Positions 17,828 through 26,625 of a stretch of DNA of 64,000 bases are shown one piece after another. The stretch comes from Sphingobacteriaceae bacterium (GTDB lineage Bacteria; Bacteroidota; Bacteroidia; B-17B0; Aurantibacillaceae), in the NCBI GenBank assembly GCA_016709575.1, contig JADJMM010000004.1, positions 124,001-188,000 on the forward strand. Reading direction: 5' to 3'. Each line of letters starts with the position of its first letter. Position 1 is the stretch's first letter. The notes below the pieces were generated by a model. It was not told where the DNA came from. It did not search any database and saw only the letters and a list, made by a program, of their open reading frames with translations. The position numbers and the translations under genes are program-made.

Positions 17828-19060
17828 TTAAAAATCATTTGCGTCAATTAAATCCTGAATCTCGGAAGGCTTTAAACTCTTAGGGATTTTCTTTTTAGGG
17901 ATGACGATACTTCCGTTACCGGGATTTACATTATTATCACCCGGATCAATCGAATTATTTAAATCGATGGTCTCGTACATGTTTTTATTATTGTAATATG
18001 ATTTGGTTCTTCCAATTCTGAAAACTAATCCTAAATTAATGAATACTGAATTTTTTGGAGCACGCGCATAAAAATCGCCGTAGCTTTTATTTTTATTATT
18101 TTTATTAAAGTTGTTTGAATAAAACGCGATGCCGTTTTTAGTACTGAATCCCGTTGAGATATAAAAACTCATCCAACGGCAAGGCACTACATCCATTCTC
18201 ATACCGGTTAATAATTCGTAACGACCGAAATGAATGACTCTATCGTTACTGATATTTGTATTCTTGTAATACTTATTATCGTAAACTGTATCGCGGTTCG
18301 AGAAATTAAACACACCGCCTTGTGGCTTTGAATATAATGACAAACGGAATACATTTCCTATTGGCAAATTAAAGCTAATGTTTTTTGGAAATTGTACACT
18401 GAAATTAAACCCATCCACTTTTCCGAATCGTAAACCAACAAATGGTAAATAGAAACGATTACCCCATAAAAATGATTTGGTGGCGCCTAAGCGTAAATTA
18501 AAGTGAGTGCCGGGAGAATAACTCCATAATAATGTTCCCGACATACGCCAAGTTCCTTTATCACTACTACCAGCTGTAATATCTTGTGTTAAAAAGGGAG
18601 TAGATTCAATAAAGAAAATAGATTTCTTTCCGGTGTTATAAATTGCACGTATACCCAGACCATATTTGGCAAGAGTATGCTTTGAAATACCCGAGAAAAC
18701 CGGTTGCAAATAATAAGCAGTACCCGCCAATAACAAATGAAAATTAGAATTCACACTGCTATCGCGGTTATATTTATTAATGGTAACTAACGGCGAATAG
18801 AAACTAATGCAATTTTGATTGATGCCATAAGAGCCTAATTGCTTTCCGATACGCGAAGTGTCTCTTAAATCAACCGAAGGTTTGTGATAGGAGTCTAAAA
18901 AAATAGTATTGCTAAAAAAGTGTTTAGGCTCTTTAAATTTCTTTACTTTTTTTGTAGTAAAATTTGCGGTAGAATCCTTTTGGGCATAAAACGAATAACT
19001 GAGCCCTATATAAAAGCCCAGCATTACAAAACGGAATATCACTTTTTGATGATTGCTCAC
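17828..19060 (-). CDS. predicted outer-membrane beta-barrel protein
   Basis: 410 residues. An N-terminal hydrophobic signal segment ends YSFYAQ, then come alternating hydrophobic/polar strands rich in Tyr, Phe and Gly (FHLLLAGTAYYLQPVF, GIRAIYNTGKKSIFFIE, FNLRLGATKSFLWGNRFYLP, VFINLGLVFRIG), typical of an outer-membrane barrel. The C-terminal 70 residues are a polar, Asn/Asp- and Lys-rich tail (NPGNGSIVIPKKKIPKS). I do not recognise the family. Its start overlaps the stop of the upstream gene by four bases, making it the last gene of the sigma-factor operon. Confidence 0.7.
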   Translation of the reverse strand: MSNHQKVIFRFVMLGFYIGLSYSFYAQKDSTANFTTKKVKKFKEPKHFFSNTIFLDSYHKPSVDLRDTSRIGKQLGSYGINQNCISFYSPLVTINKYNRDSSVNSNFHLLLAGTAYYLQPVFSGISKHTLAKYGLGIRAIYNTGKKSIFFIESTPFLTQDITAGSSDKGTWRMSGTLLWSYSPGTHFNLRLGATKSFLWGNRFYLPFVGLRFGKVDGFNFSVQFPKNISFNLPIGNVFRLSLYSKPQGGVFNFSNRDTVYDNKYYKNTNISNDRVIHFGRYELLTGMRMDVVPCRWMSFYISTGFSTKNGIAFYSNNFNKNNKNKSYGDFYARAPKNSVFINLGLVFRIGRTKSYYNNKNMYETIDLNNSIDPGDNNVNPGNGSIVIPKKKIPKSLKPSEIQDLIDANDF

Positions 19061-19497
19061 GAATCGTTGCCGTTACCTTTAATAGTTTTGATGATCTCTT
19101 TCTTAAATTCCTCTTCAGCCTTTTTTAATAAACCTGTTTTTTTAGAACCCAATATTTTTTTGAATTTATCAAAGTACTCCTTTTGCAAATCTACTTCGGT
19201 TTGTTGTAGTTTTAGTTCTGCCGCCAAAAAATCATCTGCTTCTTTATCGGTTTTAAAATCCGTTACGTTACCATATTGCTGACGGAAATTTTTCCGCGCG
19301 AATTTAATCTTATCGTTATACTCATTATATAAAGGCCAAAACCCTTGCGCTTCACCGGGTGTTAAGCTTATTTTTTCTGTAATAAACGAAACTCTCAATG
19401 CCTCCACCTTGTTATGCTTACCGGGCTGGGCATAAGAAGTAGTAGTTGCAAATACAGCAATCACAAAAGCAAGTATGTATTTAAAACTAGATTTCAT
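19057..19497 (-). CDS. small periplasmic helical protein (Spy/CpxP-like pattern)
   Basis: About 146 residues: signal peptide (MKSSFKYILAF...TSYAQ), then a helical domain with ISLTPGEAQGFWPLYNEYNDKI, a long coiled segment and a Lys-rich C-terminus. The arrangement (short, all-helical, periplasmic, behind a sigma/anti-sigma pair) resembles Spy/CpxP-like or zinc-resistance-associated proteins in Bacteroidota ECF operons; the relation is by pattern only. I use the ATG at 19497, which overlaps the anti-sigma-like gene's end by 11 bases; an upstream in-frame start would lengthen it by seven residues without a better signal peptide. Confidence 0.72.
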   Translation of the reverse strand: MKSSFKYILAFVIAVFATTTSYAQPGKHNKVEALRVSFITEKISLTPGEAQGFWPLYNEYNDKIKFARKNFRQQYGNVTDFKTDKEADDFLAAELKLQQTEVDLQKEYFDKFKKILGSKKTGLLKKAEEEFKKEIIKTIKGNGNDS

Positions 19498-20284
19498 CTG
19501 CAATATCGTTAACATCAATATTTTCTAAAGCGTAATCTTCTTGGTTTTGCGCGCTACTTTCGGTAGCGGTTTTCTTTAAATTCTCTTTTAAGTTTTTTGA
19601 TAATTTTTCGGTGTTTACCATTTCCATTAAAGCATCTTCATCTAAATTCAACAACTGATTCCCTTTAAAAATTTCGCTCTTATCTAAACACGCTAAAGTG
19701 CCGCAATTACTCGCAACGGTTTCTTCACCTGAATCATAAAAATATAATCCGAAACTAATGACTAAAGTAGCAGCAATAGCATAAGCTGTTTGTTTGCTGA
19801 ATACAATTTGTAAAACTCTTCCAAATCCATTTTCTTGCTTTGTAGCAAATATCTCTTCACGTACTTTGTGACTTAAACCTTCAAAATAATTTTGAGGTGT
19901 AACAAAGGCATTCTCTTTATTTAAAGAATAAAGTGTTGGATAAGCTTTTAATTCTTCAGCAACTTCAATCTTTGTTTTAATTGCTTCTGCAGAAGTTTCA
20001 AAATATAATTCAGGTGTAACAAAACCATTTTTCTTTTTAACTTCTGATAATTTTGGATACGCCGATAATTCTGATTTCACTTCCAACTTCGCAAAATAAT
20101 TATCCGGTGTAGTAAATGGTAACGACTTATCTATTGAAGATAATATTTTGAACTCCTTCAATTCTTCAGCCAACTCTATCTTCAACATCATCTTTTTACC
20201 AAATGAGTTAAAATAACCTTCCGGCAACGAGAATGGATTATTCTCCTTGTTGTGCTTATTGTTATTTTCTTCGTTCTTGCTCAT
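19487..20284 (-). CDS. putative anti-sigma factor with four internal repeats
   Basis: 265 residues with one transmembrane helix at about 168-185 (TAYAIAATLVISFGLYFY). The N-terminal cytosolic part contains four degenerate repeats of about 38-40 residues keyed on F-x-(T/L)P-x-x-YF: NPFSLPEGYF, LPFTTPDNYF, NGFVTPELYF and NAFVTPQNYF, each followed by a K/E-rich helix. The periplasmic part is acidic and polar. Gene order (33 bases after an ECF sigma factor, same strand) and topology suggest a membrane anti-sigma factor, but no zinc HxxxCxxC motif is present, so the mechanism would differ from ZAS-type proteins. Confidence 0.65.
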   Translation of the reverse strand: MSKNEENNNKHNKENNPFSLPEGYFNSFGKKMMLKIELAEELKEFKILSSIDKSLPFTTPDNYFAKLEVKSELSAYPKLSEVKKKNGFVTPELYFETSAEAIKTKIEVAEELKAYPTLYSLNKENAFVTPQNYFEGLSHKVREEIFATKQENGFGRVLQIVFSKQTAYAIAATLVISFGLYFYDSGEETVASNCGTLACLDKSEIFKGNQLLNLDEDALMEMVNTEKLSKNLKENLKKTATESSAQNQEDYALENIDVNDIADEI

Positions 20285-20317
20285 TTTGTAGGTTTGACGC
20301 TATAATTCGTTTTAGGT

Positions 20318-20866
20318 TTAATCTGCCGTCAAAAATTCTTCAATTTTTTTTGCAGCTATATGGTAGGATGATTTTAAGGCACCTACCGAGGTTTCAAGCA
20401 CTTCGCTCATCTGCTCGTAAGGCATCTCATCATAATACCGCATATTAAATACAATCCGCTGTTTTTCAGGCAAGGTTAAAATGGCTTGTTGCAGTTTTTT
20501 CTGAATATCATCCCCCTCAAAATAGACATCACTTTCTAACGACTTACTAAGTTGATATTCAATAGGATGCAGAGATGTCGTATTCTGCTTCTGTTTCTGT
20601 CTTAAAAAGGTAAGTGATTCGTTAGTTGCGATTCTGTACAACCATGTAAACAATTGTGATTCTTCTTTAAAATTCTCTAAACCTTTCCACACCTTAATAA
20701 AGGTGTTTTGCATTACATCATCAGCATCATCATGATCGATAACGATTTTACGGATTTGCCAATATAATTTTTGCTGATACTTTTCAATTAGGTGGTGCAA
20801 GGCCATGTTTCGGGAGCTTTCCTCCTTATACATTTTTAATATTTCCTCGTCAGAATAGTTTGCCAC
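20318..20866 (-). CDS. ECF RNA polymerase sigma factor
   Basis: 182 residues with sigma-70 region 2 (DDADDVMQNTFIKVWKGLENFKEESQLFTWLYRIATNESLTFLR, split here: the DD-x-x-Q-x-TF-x-K core and the WLYRIA motif) and region 4 (LPEKQRIVFNMRYYDEMPYEQMSEVL with a helix-turn-helix). First gene of a four-gene operon: sigma, anti-sigma-like, periplasmic helical protein, outer-membrane protein. That order suggests an envelope-stress regulon. No consensus -7 box stands out upstream, which would fit autoregulation by its own promoter type, but that is inference. Confidence 0.92.
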   Translation of the reverse strand: MANYSDEEILKMYKEESSRNMALHHLIEKYQQKLYWQIRKIVIDHDDADDVMQNTFIKVWKGLENFKEESQLFTWLYRIATNESLTFLRQKQKQNTTSLHPIEYQLSKSLESDVYFEGDDIQKKLQQAILTLPEKQRIVFNMRYYDEMPYEQMSEVLETSVGALKSSYHIAAKKIEEFLTAD

Positions 20867-20927
20867 TTACAATTAGACTTCGATTTTGTCCAGAAGTTTA
20901 AAGGTAAGCTTTTTTAAAACGTAAAAA

Positions 20928-21326
20928 ATGTATTCATTTGTAAACGTTATGTCTGAAAAGCCCACCGAAAATACATCTCAAAATAATTGGCAGAGTTTGC
21001 CCGAAACCAGATTTTGGGAAAACATGCACATTCCGCTTTGGTTATTAAAAGACACTTGCTGGATGTTAGAGTGGCGTTGGTTAGGAATAACAATGGTTAT
21101 TCCAACTGTTTTAATGGCCCTCTACATTTTATTTAAATCTAGAGGTTATAACGAGTTTTACATTAATCTCGCTATCTGTTTTTGGATTACCGCTAACTCC
21201 TATTGGATGTGCTCAGAGTTTTTTGGATTTGTTGAATACAAAAATTATGCTGGAATACCTTTTGTAATGGGAATGATTTCAGTAAGCATTTATTATATCA
21301 AACAAGCGAAATCAAAATCTGTTTAA
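20928..21326 (+). CDS. small membrane protein of unknown function
   Basis: 132 residues, three probable transmembrane helices (about 54-70, 79-97 and 107-122) and a Trp-rich segment between residues 22 and 52. No catalytic motif and no family I recognise. The ATG at 20928 follows a T-rich then A-rich stretch; a second in-frame ATG at 20949 (MSEKPTEN) is an equally good start. Divergent from the sigma operon and convergent with the phosphorylase gene, whose stop overlaps its own by four bases. Confidence 0.65.
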   Translation: MYSFVNVMSEKPTENTSQNNWQSLPETRFWENMHIPLWLLKDTCWMLEWRWLGITMVIPTVLMALYILFKSRGYNEFYINLAICFWITANSYWMCSEFFGFVEYKNYAGIPFVMGMISVSIYYIKQAKSKSV

Positions 21327-22134
21327 AGTCTTGACACCAATTCTTTCACCAACAAACTCATTTTAGGTTCTTGTTGATTGGCTACTGCTTGTACTTCTTC
21401 GTGACTTACATTAAACACTTTTCCTTCAACACCTAAATCGGTTACAATACTAACACCGAATACGCTCATGCCGCCATGAACGGCAACAATAACTTCAGGT
21501 ACTGTACTCATCCCAACAACATCAGCACCAATACGCCATAAATATCTGTATTCAGCCGGTGTTTCAAAACATGGTCCGGTTAAACCTGCGTAAACTCCTG
21601 TACTAACTTTAATATTTTTTTCTTTCGCAATTTTAAGAGCGAGTTCAACATACTTTTTATTGTAAGCTTCACTCATGTCCGGAAAACGCGGACCTAATTC
21701 ATTTATATTTTTTCCAATTAAAGGATTGGTTGAAATAAATTAATATGATCGGTGATAATCATAATCTCACCTACTTCAAAGGCAGGATTCATTCCACCCG
21801 CAGCATTACTCACACATAACGTTTTTACACCAAGTGCTTTCATTACCCGTACCGGGAAAGTAACTTGTTGCATATTATAGCCCTCATAAAAATGAAAACG
21901 ACCTTGCATAGCCACCACATTTTTTCCGCCTAATACTCCGAAAATTAATTTTCCGCTATGCCCTTCAACTGTAGAAACAGGAAAATTAGGAATGCTTTCG
22001 TAAGGCAAAACATGCTCAACGGTAATTTCTTTTACTAAGCCGCCCAAACCTGTACCTAAAATTATGCCTACTTCCGGCACAAAATTATTTGTTTTCTCAC
22101 GTATACTTTTGGTAAATTCTATTTGTTCTAACAT
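21323..22134 (-). CDS. punA: purine-nucleoside phosphorylase (two frameshifts)
   Basis: Phosphorolysis of inosine/guanosine for purine salvage, trimeric PNP family. About 271 residues after repair. Visible motifs: IILGTGLGGL (phosphate loop), EGHSGKLIFG, AMQGRFHFYEGY, VSNAAGGMNP and the specificity region TGPCFETPAEYR...GADVVGMSTVPEVI. The break at 21712-21732 needs two inserted bases (one A in CCAATCC, one T in CCTTAATTGG) to give NPLIGKNINELGPRFPDMSE. Its start lies 38 bases inside the 3' end of lpxK, so the two are co-transcribed. Confidence 0.9.
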
Positions 22135-23137
22135 CCTTTAACATAATCTCGTTAAACTCTTCTGCTTTATCTTTAAATGTAACTTCAACAGGAAGTACAA
22201 AAATATTCATTCTTTCGGCAATTGCCCAAATTTCAGGCGTTTTCAATCGCATTAAATCTTTTTCAGTAGTCACAATTAATTTATTACCACCTTCAAACGA
22301 CTCGTAATACTTCTGAATATTAGCTATATCAGCAACTGTATAATCATGATGATCGTCAAAAGGCAAATGACTTACTCCAGCCGAATATTCCTTTAAATAC
22401 GTAATCATTGGTGATGGATTTGCAATGCCTGTAAACACAATTAAACGAAAACGGAATAAATCTTGCAACGTATTTACGGTTTCATTTATGTTACTTATCG
22501 AATATAAATCGCCATATTTCAGATAACTAAAAAACACATGTTGATGTGGTAGTGGTTTTACATCCTTTAATACATTTCGTATTTCAACAGGTGTAGTTTT
22601 TTCGGGGGTTTTACTTATCACAATAATATCAGCACGATGCATTCCAGATTTACTTTCGCGCAATCTTCCAACCGGCATCAAAAAATCATTGTAGTATAAA
22701 TTTTCATACTCACTCACTACAATATTTAAACCACATTTTATGGGGCGATGTTGAAAGGCATCATCCAAAATTATAACATGTGGCGAGGGTTCATGCTCTG
22801 CCAATTTTTTCACACCCTTTACTCGATTCACTTCCACGCAAACCGTTAAATCCGGATGTTTGGTTTTATATAATAAAGGTTCATCACCAATATCTTCGGC
22901 TGTACTTTTATCATTTGCAATAATGTATCCTGAAGTTTTACGTTTGTATCCTCTGCTTAAAGTGGCTAAGGTGTATTCAGATTTTAAAAGGTTAATCAAA
23001 TATTCTACGTGCGGGGTTTTACCGCTTCCTCCTACCGATAAATTACCCACACAAATAGTATGTTTTAAAGGATGGTGAGATTTTATAAACCCTAAATCAT
23101 ATAAACGATTGCGAATAAATGTGACAAGCCCAAACAA
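22097..23137 (-). CDS. lpxK: tetraacyldisaccharide 4'-kinase
   Basis: Phosphorylates the lipid A disaccharide precursor at the inner membrane. Walker A-type motif VGNLSVGGSGKTPHVEYL (about 30-47), then LSRGYKR, IILDDAFQHR, and the C-terminal FTGIANP...HLPFDDHHDYT and TTEKDLMRL motifs, all family hallmarks. The true start is uncertain. The same frame continues upstream of 23137 with membrane-anchor-like sequence (KELSKIPLLPLALLFGLVTFIRN) but no ATG before an in-frame stop. An ATG at about 23233 would join if the A8 run near 23200 had nine A. The coding region therefore probably extends about 20-35 residues further upstream than listed. Confidence 0.9.
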   Translation of the reverse strand: MFGLVTFIRNRLYDLGFIKSHHPLKHTICVGNLSVGGSGKTPHVEYLINLLKSEYTLATLSRGYKRKTSGYIIANDKSTAEDIGDEPLLYKTKHPDLTVCVEVNRVKGVKKLAEHEPSPHVIILDDAFQHRPIKCGLNIVVSEYENLYYNDFLMPVGRLRESKSGMHRADIIVISKTPEKTTPVEIRNVLKDVKPLPHQHVFFSYLKYGDLYSISNINETVNTLQDLFRFRLIVFTGIANPSPMITYLKEYSAGVSHLPFDDHHDYTVADIANIQKYYESFEGGNKLIVTTEKDLMRLKTPEIWAIAERMNIFVLPVEVTFKDKAEEFNEIMLKDVRTNRIYQKYT

Positions 23138-23250
23138 TAGGGCTAATGGTAAAAGTGGTATTTTACTTAGTTCTTTCAGACTTTTTAAATATGAAGTTTT
23201 TTTTCTGAGATAATCAAATCAAAAATAATGATAAACATTACGTTAAATAT

Positions 23251-23281
23251 TTTGCTGTTTGTTGCTGATTGGATAATTTTG
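23251..23281 (+). promoter_or_regulatory. complete Bacteroidota-type promoter
   Basis: TTTG at 23251-23254, a 19-base spacer, and TAATTTTG at 23274-23281: the best match in the window to the -33/-7 consensus. It ends 26 bases before the ATG at 23308. Confidence 0.75.
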
Positions 23282-23307
23282 AATCGTAATCACAAAAACG
23301 TATTGAA

Positions 23308-23930
23308 ATGAAAAATTTAGTATTTGGTCTGTTGTTATTAAGCGGTATAGCTTTAAAAGCTCAAGACGCATCAAAAGTGTTTTCGGCTACTGAAATTGTT
23401 TGGTTTGGAATGGATTTTACCAAAGCAAAATTTGTTGGTCAGTTCGACCAAGGTATGGGTGCTATGCCTGCAACGGGTGGCGACATGCGTAATAAATGGA
23501 TTCCACAATGGAATGCTTTAATCCAAAACGAGCAGCAAAATTTTGATATTAAAAAGCTTTAAATAAAGAAAGTGTTTATTACGACATTGCTACAATTAAC
23601 ACGCTTAACAGTAAAATTGATCCGGATGGATGTATGGATGTTAATCCCGGAAAAATTGAAAAATCATCAATTGACGCTATGGTAAAAAAATACGCTTCTA
23701 ATGATAAAAAAGAAGGTGTTGGTTTAGCTTATATCATTGAGAATTTTAATAAGGGTTCGCAAGTTGCAGATGTTTATGTTACCTTTTTTGATATTGCCAC
23801 AAAGAAAGTATTGATTTGTGAAAAGATTAGCGGAACTGCTAAAGGCATTGGAATGAGGAATTACTGGGCAGGAGCTGTTAAAGCCATTATCAAAGAAATG
23901 GGAAGCTCTTTCAAGAGTTGGAAAAAATAA
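23308..23930 (+). CDS. secreted protein of unknown function (one frameshift)
   Basis: About 207 residues after repair. A signal peptide (MKNLVFGLLLLSGIALKAQ) is followed by a domain with ATEIVWFGMDFTKAKFVG near the start and, in the second half, ADVYVTFFDIATKKVLICEKISG and GMRNYWAGAVKAIIKEM. The frame breaks in a run of five A near 23557; six A restore IKKALNKESVYYDIA. I do not recognise the family; the pattern suggests a small periplasmic globular domain. It has its own full promoter and a strong terminator, so it is monocistronic. Confidence 0.75.
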
Positions 23931-23950
23931 GAAAAAAAAAGATTAATGTT

Positions 23951-23984
23951 AAACGGGTTGAATTTTCAGCCCGTTTTTTTTTGT
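23951..23984 (+). terminator. rho-independent terminator
   Basis: AAACGGG (23951-23957) pairs with CCCGTTT (23970-23976), with additional TGAA/TTCA pairing inside, followed by a T-run. It terminates the gene ending at 23930. Confidence 0.85.
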
Positions 23985-23991
23985 TACTTTG
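23985..23991 (+). promoter_or_regulatory. near-consensus -7 box before the Nif3-like gene
   Basis: TACTTTG, one base shorter than TAnnTTTG, ends four bases before the ATG at 23996, so transcription would begin at or next to the start codon. Confidence 0.4.
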
Positions 23992-23995
23992 TTTT

Positions 23996-25015
23996 ATGTA
24001 TATAAAAGATGTCATTTCAGAAATAGAAAAATTTGCTCCTCCCGCTTATCAGGAAACTTACGATAACAGCGGTTTATTAGTGGGAAACAAAGACGAAAAA
24101 ATTACCGGTGTTTTATTGAGTTTGGATTGCGTGGAAGAAGTAATTGATGAAGCCATTAAACTAAAATGTAATTTAATTATAGCACATCACCCTATTATTT
24201 TTGGCGGACTAAAACGACTAACCGGCGCAAATTATGTTGAGCGTACAGTTATAAAAGCTATTCAAAACAATATTGCTATTTATGCAGCACACACTAATTT
24301 AGATAACGTAAAACATGGTGTGAATGCTAAGATTGCAGAGAAATTAGGATTAACGAATCTCAAAATTTTATCTCCCAAAAAACAATTACTTAAAAAGTTA
24401 GTGACTTATGTTCCCGTCACGCATCTTGAAAAAGTAAGAGACAGTTTATTTGAAGCAGGTGCCGGAAATATTGGTAATTACGATAATTGCAGTTTCAATA
24501 TTTCAGGAATCGGAACTTTTAGAGGTAACGAAAACTCAAATCCATTTATTGGAGAAAAAGGAAAAATTAGTAATGAAACCGAAACGCGTATTGAAGTGAT
24601 TTTGAAGCCGTTAATGAAAGTCGCATTCTAAAAATTTACTAACCAATCATCCCTACGAAGAGGTTGCTTTTGATGTATACCCACTAGAAAACACTTATCA
24701 AAACATAGGAAGCGGAATGACCGGTGAATTTGAAAAAGCTTTGTCTGAAACCGAGTTTTTGAACCTGGTAAAAAAGGCATTTCATCTAAAAGTTTTGAAG
24801 CATACCCCTCTTTTAAATAAATCAATAAAAAAAGTGGCCTTTTGTGGCGGAAGCGGTGCTTTTTTAATCAAAAATGCAATTAATTCAGGTTCAGATGCTT
24901 ACATTAGTGCTGATATTAAGTACCACGAATTTTTGATGCTGAATCCAAAATATTAATTGCCGATACAGGACACTTTGAGAATGAGCAATTTACCCCTGAG
25001 ATTTTTATGAATTAA
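23996..25015 (+). CDS. Nif3-like dinuclear metal centre protein (three frameshifts)
   Basis: About 340+ residues after repair. Nif3/YbgI family hexameric proteins bind two metals; the biochemical role is unsettled. Metal-ligand motifs visible: IIAHHPIIFGG (two His), AAHTNLDN (His, Asp) and near the C-terminus DAYISADIKYHEFFDAE and ADTGHFENE. A middle insert (KKLVTYVPVTHLEKVRDSLFEAGAGNIGNYDNCSF, read as a CutA-like domain) occurs in longer family members. Three one-base losses in short runs (near 24604, 24635 and 24939) break it; adding T, A and T respectively restores the family sequence each time. Cytosolic. The zinc-ribbon gene follows 73 bases later, a common Bacteroidota neighbour. Confidence 0.85.
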
Positions 25016-25031
25016 TTCAGAAAAAATTTAC

Positions 25032-25039
25032 TACATTTG
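25032..25039 (+). promoter_or_regulatory. -7 box of the zinc-ribbon gene
   Basis: TACATTTG, a match to TAnnTTTG followed by C, 49 bases before the ATG at 25089. Confidence 0.55.
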
Positions 25040-25088
25040 CACCCTATTTATCGAAAGTGATCACCAACCCGGTAAACTATTTTTAACT

Positions 25089-25852
25089 ATGTGCGCAAAA
25101 ATTAAAGAAAAAATCGACGCTTCCATTGAAGGAAAATTGCGTTCTCTTTACGAATTACAACTTATTGACTCTAAAATCGACCGTCTGCGTACCATACGCG
25201 GTGAGTTACCTTTAGAAGTTAGTGATCTTGAAGATATTGTTACAGGCTTAGAAACCCGTTTAAACAATGTTACTACAGAGGTAGAGGAGTTAGAAAATCA
25301 AATCAACGAGAAGAAACAAGCCATTAAAGATTTTCAGGCTAACATTAAAAAATACGAAGCACAGCAAGGTAAAGTACGTAACAACCGTGAGTACGATGCT
25401 ATCACTAAAGAAATTGAATTCCAAAATCTGGAAATTCAGTTAGCTGAAAAACGTACTAAGGAAGCTAAAGCTGGAGTTGCTTTAAAATCGGATTTATTAG
25501 AGAAGTCGAAAACTGAATTTGAAGAGCGTACTAAAGACCTTAAAGTAAAAAAGGTGAGCTTGATGAAATTATTGCAGAAACTGAAAAAGAAGAAGTTGAT
25601 TTATTAAAAGAATCAGAAGCTGCTGCTGCAAAATGAAGATCGTTTATTAAATGCATACAAACGTATCCGCTCTAACACCCGTAACGGTTTAGCAGTTGTT
25701 ACTGTTGATCGTGATGCTTGCGATGATTGTTATAATAAAATTCCGCCTCAGCGTCAGTTAGACATCCGCACAAACAAAAAAATATTGTTTGCGAACACTG
25801 CGGACGTGTTTTAGTTGATGGAACAATTATTCCTGACGAACAACCAGCATAA
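25089..25852 (+). CDS. coiled-coil C4 zinc-ribbon protein (three frameshifts)
   Basis: About 254 residues. The first 190 are a long antiparallel coiled coil (heptads such as EVSDLEDIVTGLETRLNNV and EELENQINEKKQAIKDF, including the conserved KVRNNREYDAITKEIE block). The C-terminus is a zinc ribbon with CDDCYNKIPPQRQLDIR and VCEHCGRVLV supplying four cysteines. Proteins of this build are proposed nucleic-acid or ribosome-associated factors. Breaks near 25553, 25633 and 25783, each in an A-rich or T run, are repaired by one base. The gene is nearly universal in Bacteroidota, so error is likelier than decay. Confidence 0.85.
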
Positions 25853-25868
25853 TCCAATTTAAAATATC

Positions 25869-25898
25869 AAAACCCCGACCGAAAGTCGGGGTTTTTTG
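25869..25898 (+). terminator. rho-independent terminator
   Basis: Perfect 11-bp stem (AAAACCCCGAC with GTCGGGGTTTT, loop CGAAA) followed by a T-run, 17 bases after the zinc-ribbon stop. Confidence 0.92.
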
Positions 25899-25909
25899 TT
25901 AGCATTAAC

Positions 25910-25938
25910 TTGTTTTATAAATAAAAAATGTAGGTTTG
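25910..25938 (+). promoter_or_regulatory. promoter directly abutting the methyltransferase start
   Basis: TTG at 25910-25912, 18-base spacer, TAGGTTTG at 25931-25938. The box ends three bases before the ATG at 25942, predicting a leaderless transcript. Confidence 0.55.
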
Positions 25939-25941
25939 ATT

Positions 25942-26580
25942 ATGGAATTTATAAGTGAAGCTATAAGTAATTACAGTGAACAACACACCGAAACTGAATC
26001 CGCTTTATTAAACGAATTAAACCGCGAAACACATTTAAAGGCTATGTCGCCCCGCATGTAGCGGGCATTTACAAGGGCGTGTCTTACGTTTTATATCCAA
26101 ACTCGCTTCCCCAAAAAACATTCTTGAAACTGTCACCTATACAGGTTATTCGGCACTTTGTTTAGCAGAAGGATTACTAGCTGAAGGAAAATTAATTACG
26201 ATTGATCCGAATGAAGAAACCAATATCATAGCTTCAAAATATTTCAACGCTCGGCTTATGCAAAACAAATTGAATTAAAAACAGGCGATGCTACAAAATT
26301 GATTCCTACCCTAACCCAAACTTTTGATATTGTTTTTATTGATGCCGATAAACGTAATTACGCTTTGTACTTTGATTTAATAATTGACAAAGTAAAAAAA
26401 GGAGGATTGATAATTACCGATAACGTTTTGTGGAGCGGAAAAGTGGTGATGCCCGAAAACGAAATGGATGTGGATACAAAAGCCATTCACGATTTCAATA
26501 AAAAAGTAAATGATGATAAACGTGTAACGAATTTATTGTTGCCCGTAAGAGATGGGTTGATGTTGATGATGAAGAACTGA
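25942..26580 (+). CDS. class I SAM-dependent O-methyltransferase (at least two frameshifts)
   Basis: About 213 residues after repair, the usual length of family-3 (caffeoyl-CoA/catechol-type) O-methyltransferases. N-terminal helix with LNELNRETHLKAMSPRM, SAM-binding region YTGYSALCLAEGL (usually preceded by GT in this family), the acidic motif IDPNEE, FDIVFIDADKRNY with metal ligand Asp, and ITDNVLWSGKV with second metal ligands. The frame breaks near 26057 (MLSGHLQGR needed) and near 26250 (QRSAYAKQIELKTGDA). Substrate unknown, cytosolic. Confidence 0.85.
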
Positions 26581-26606
26581 GTATAAGAAATAAGTATAAG
26601 AAGTAA
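26581..26606. repeat. short tandem duplication, 13 bp x 2
   Basis: GTATAAGAA(A/G)TAA occurs twice back to back between the methyltransferase stop and the aldolase gene. No function apparent. Confidence 0.5.
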
Positions 26607-26625
26607 GAATTTAGAATATTATTTT

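Noticed and set aside
20928..20950. ATTCATTTG as a -7 box for the small membrane protein
   Set aside because: Lacks the TA at the right distance and lies inside the predicted coding start.
26581..26606. 13-bp tandem repeat as a regulatory element or CRISPR-like array
   Set aside because: Only two copies, no spacer structure, and A/T-rich filler of this kind is common between Bacteroidota genes.
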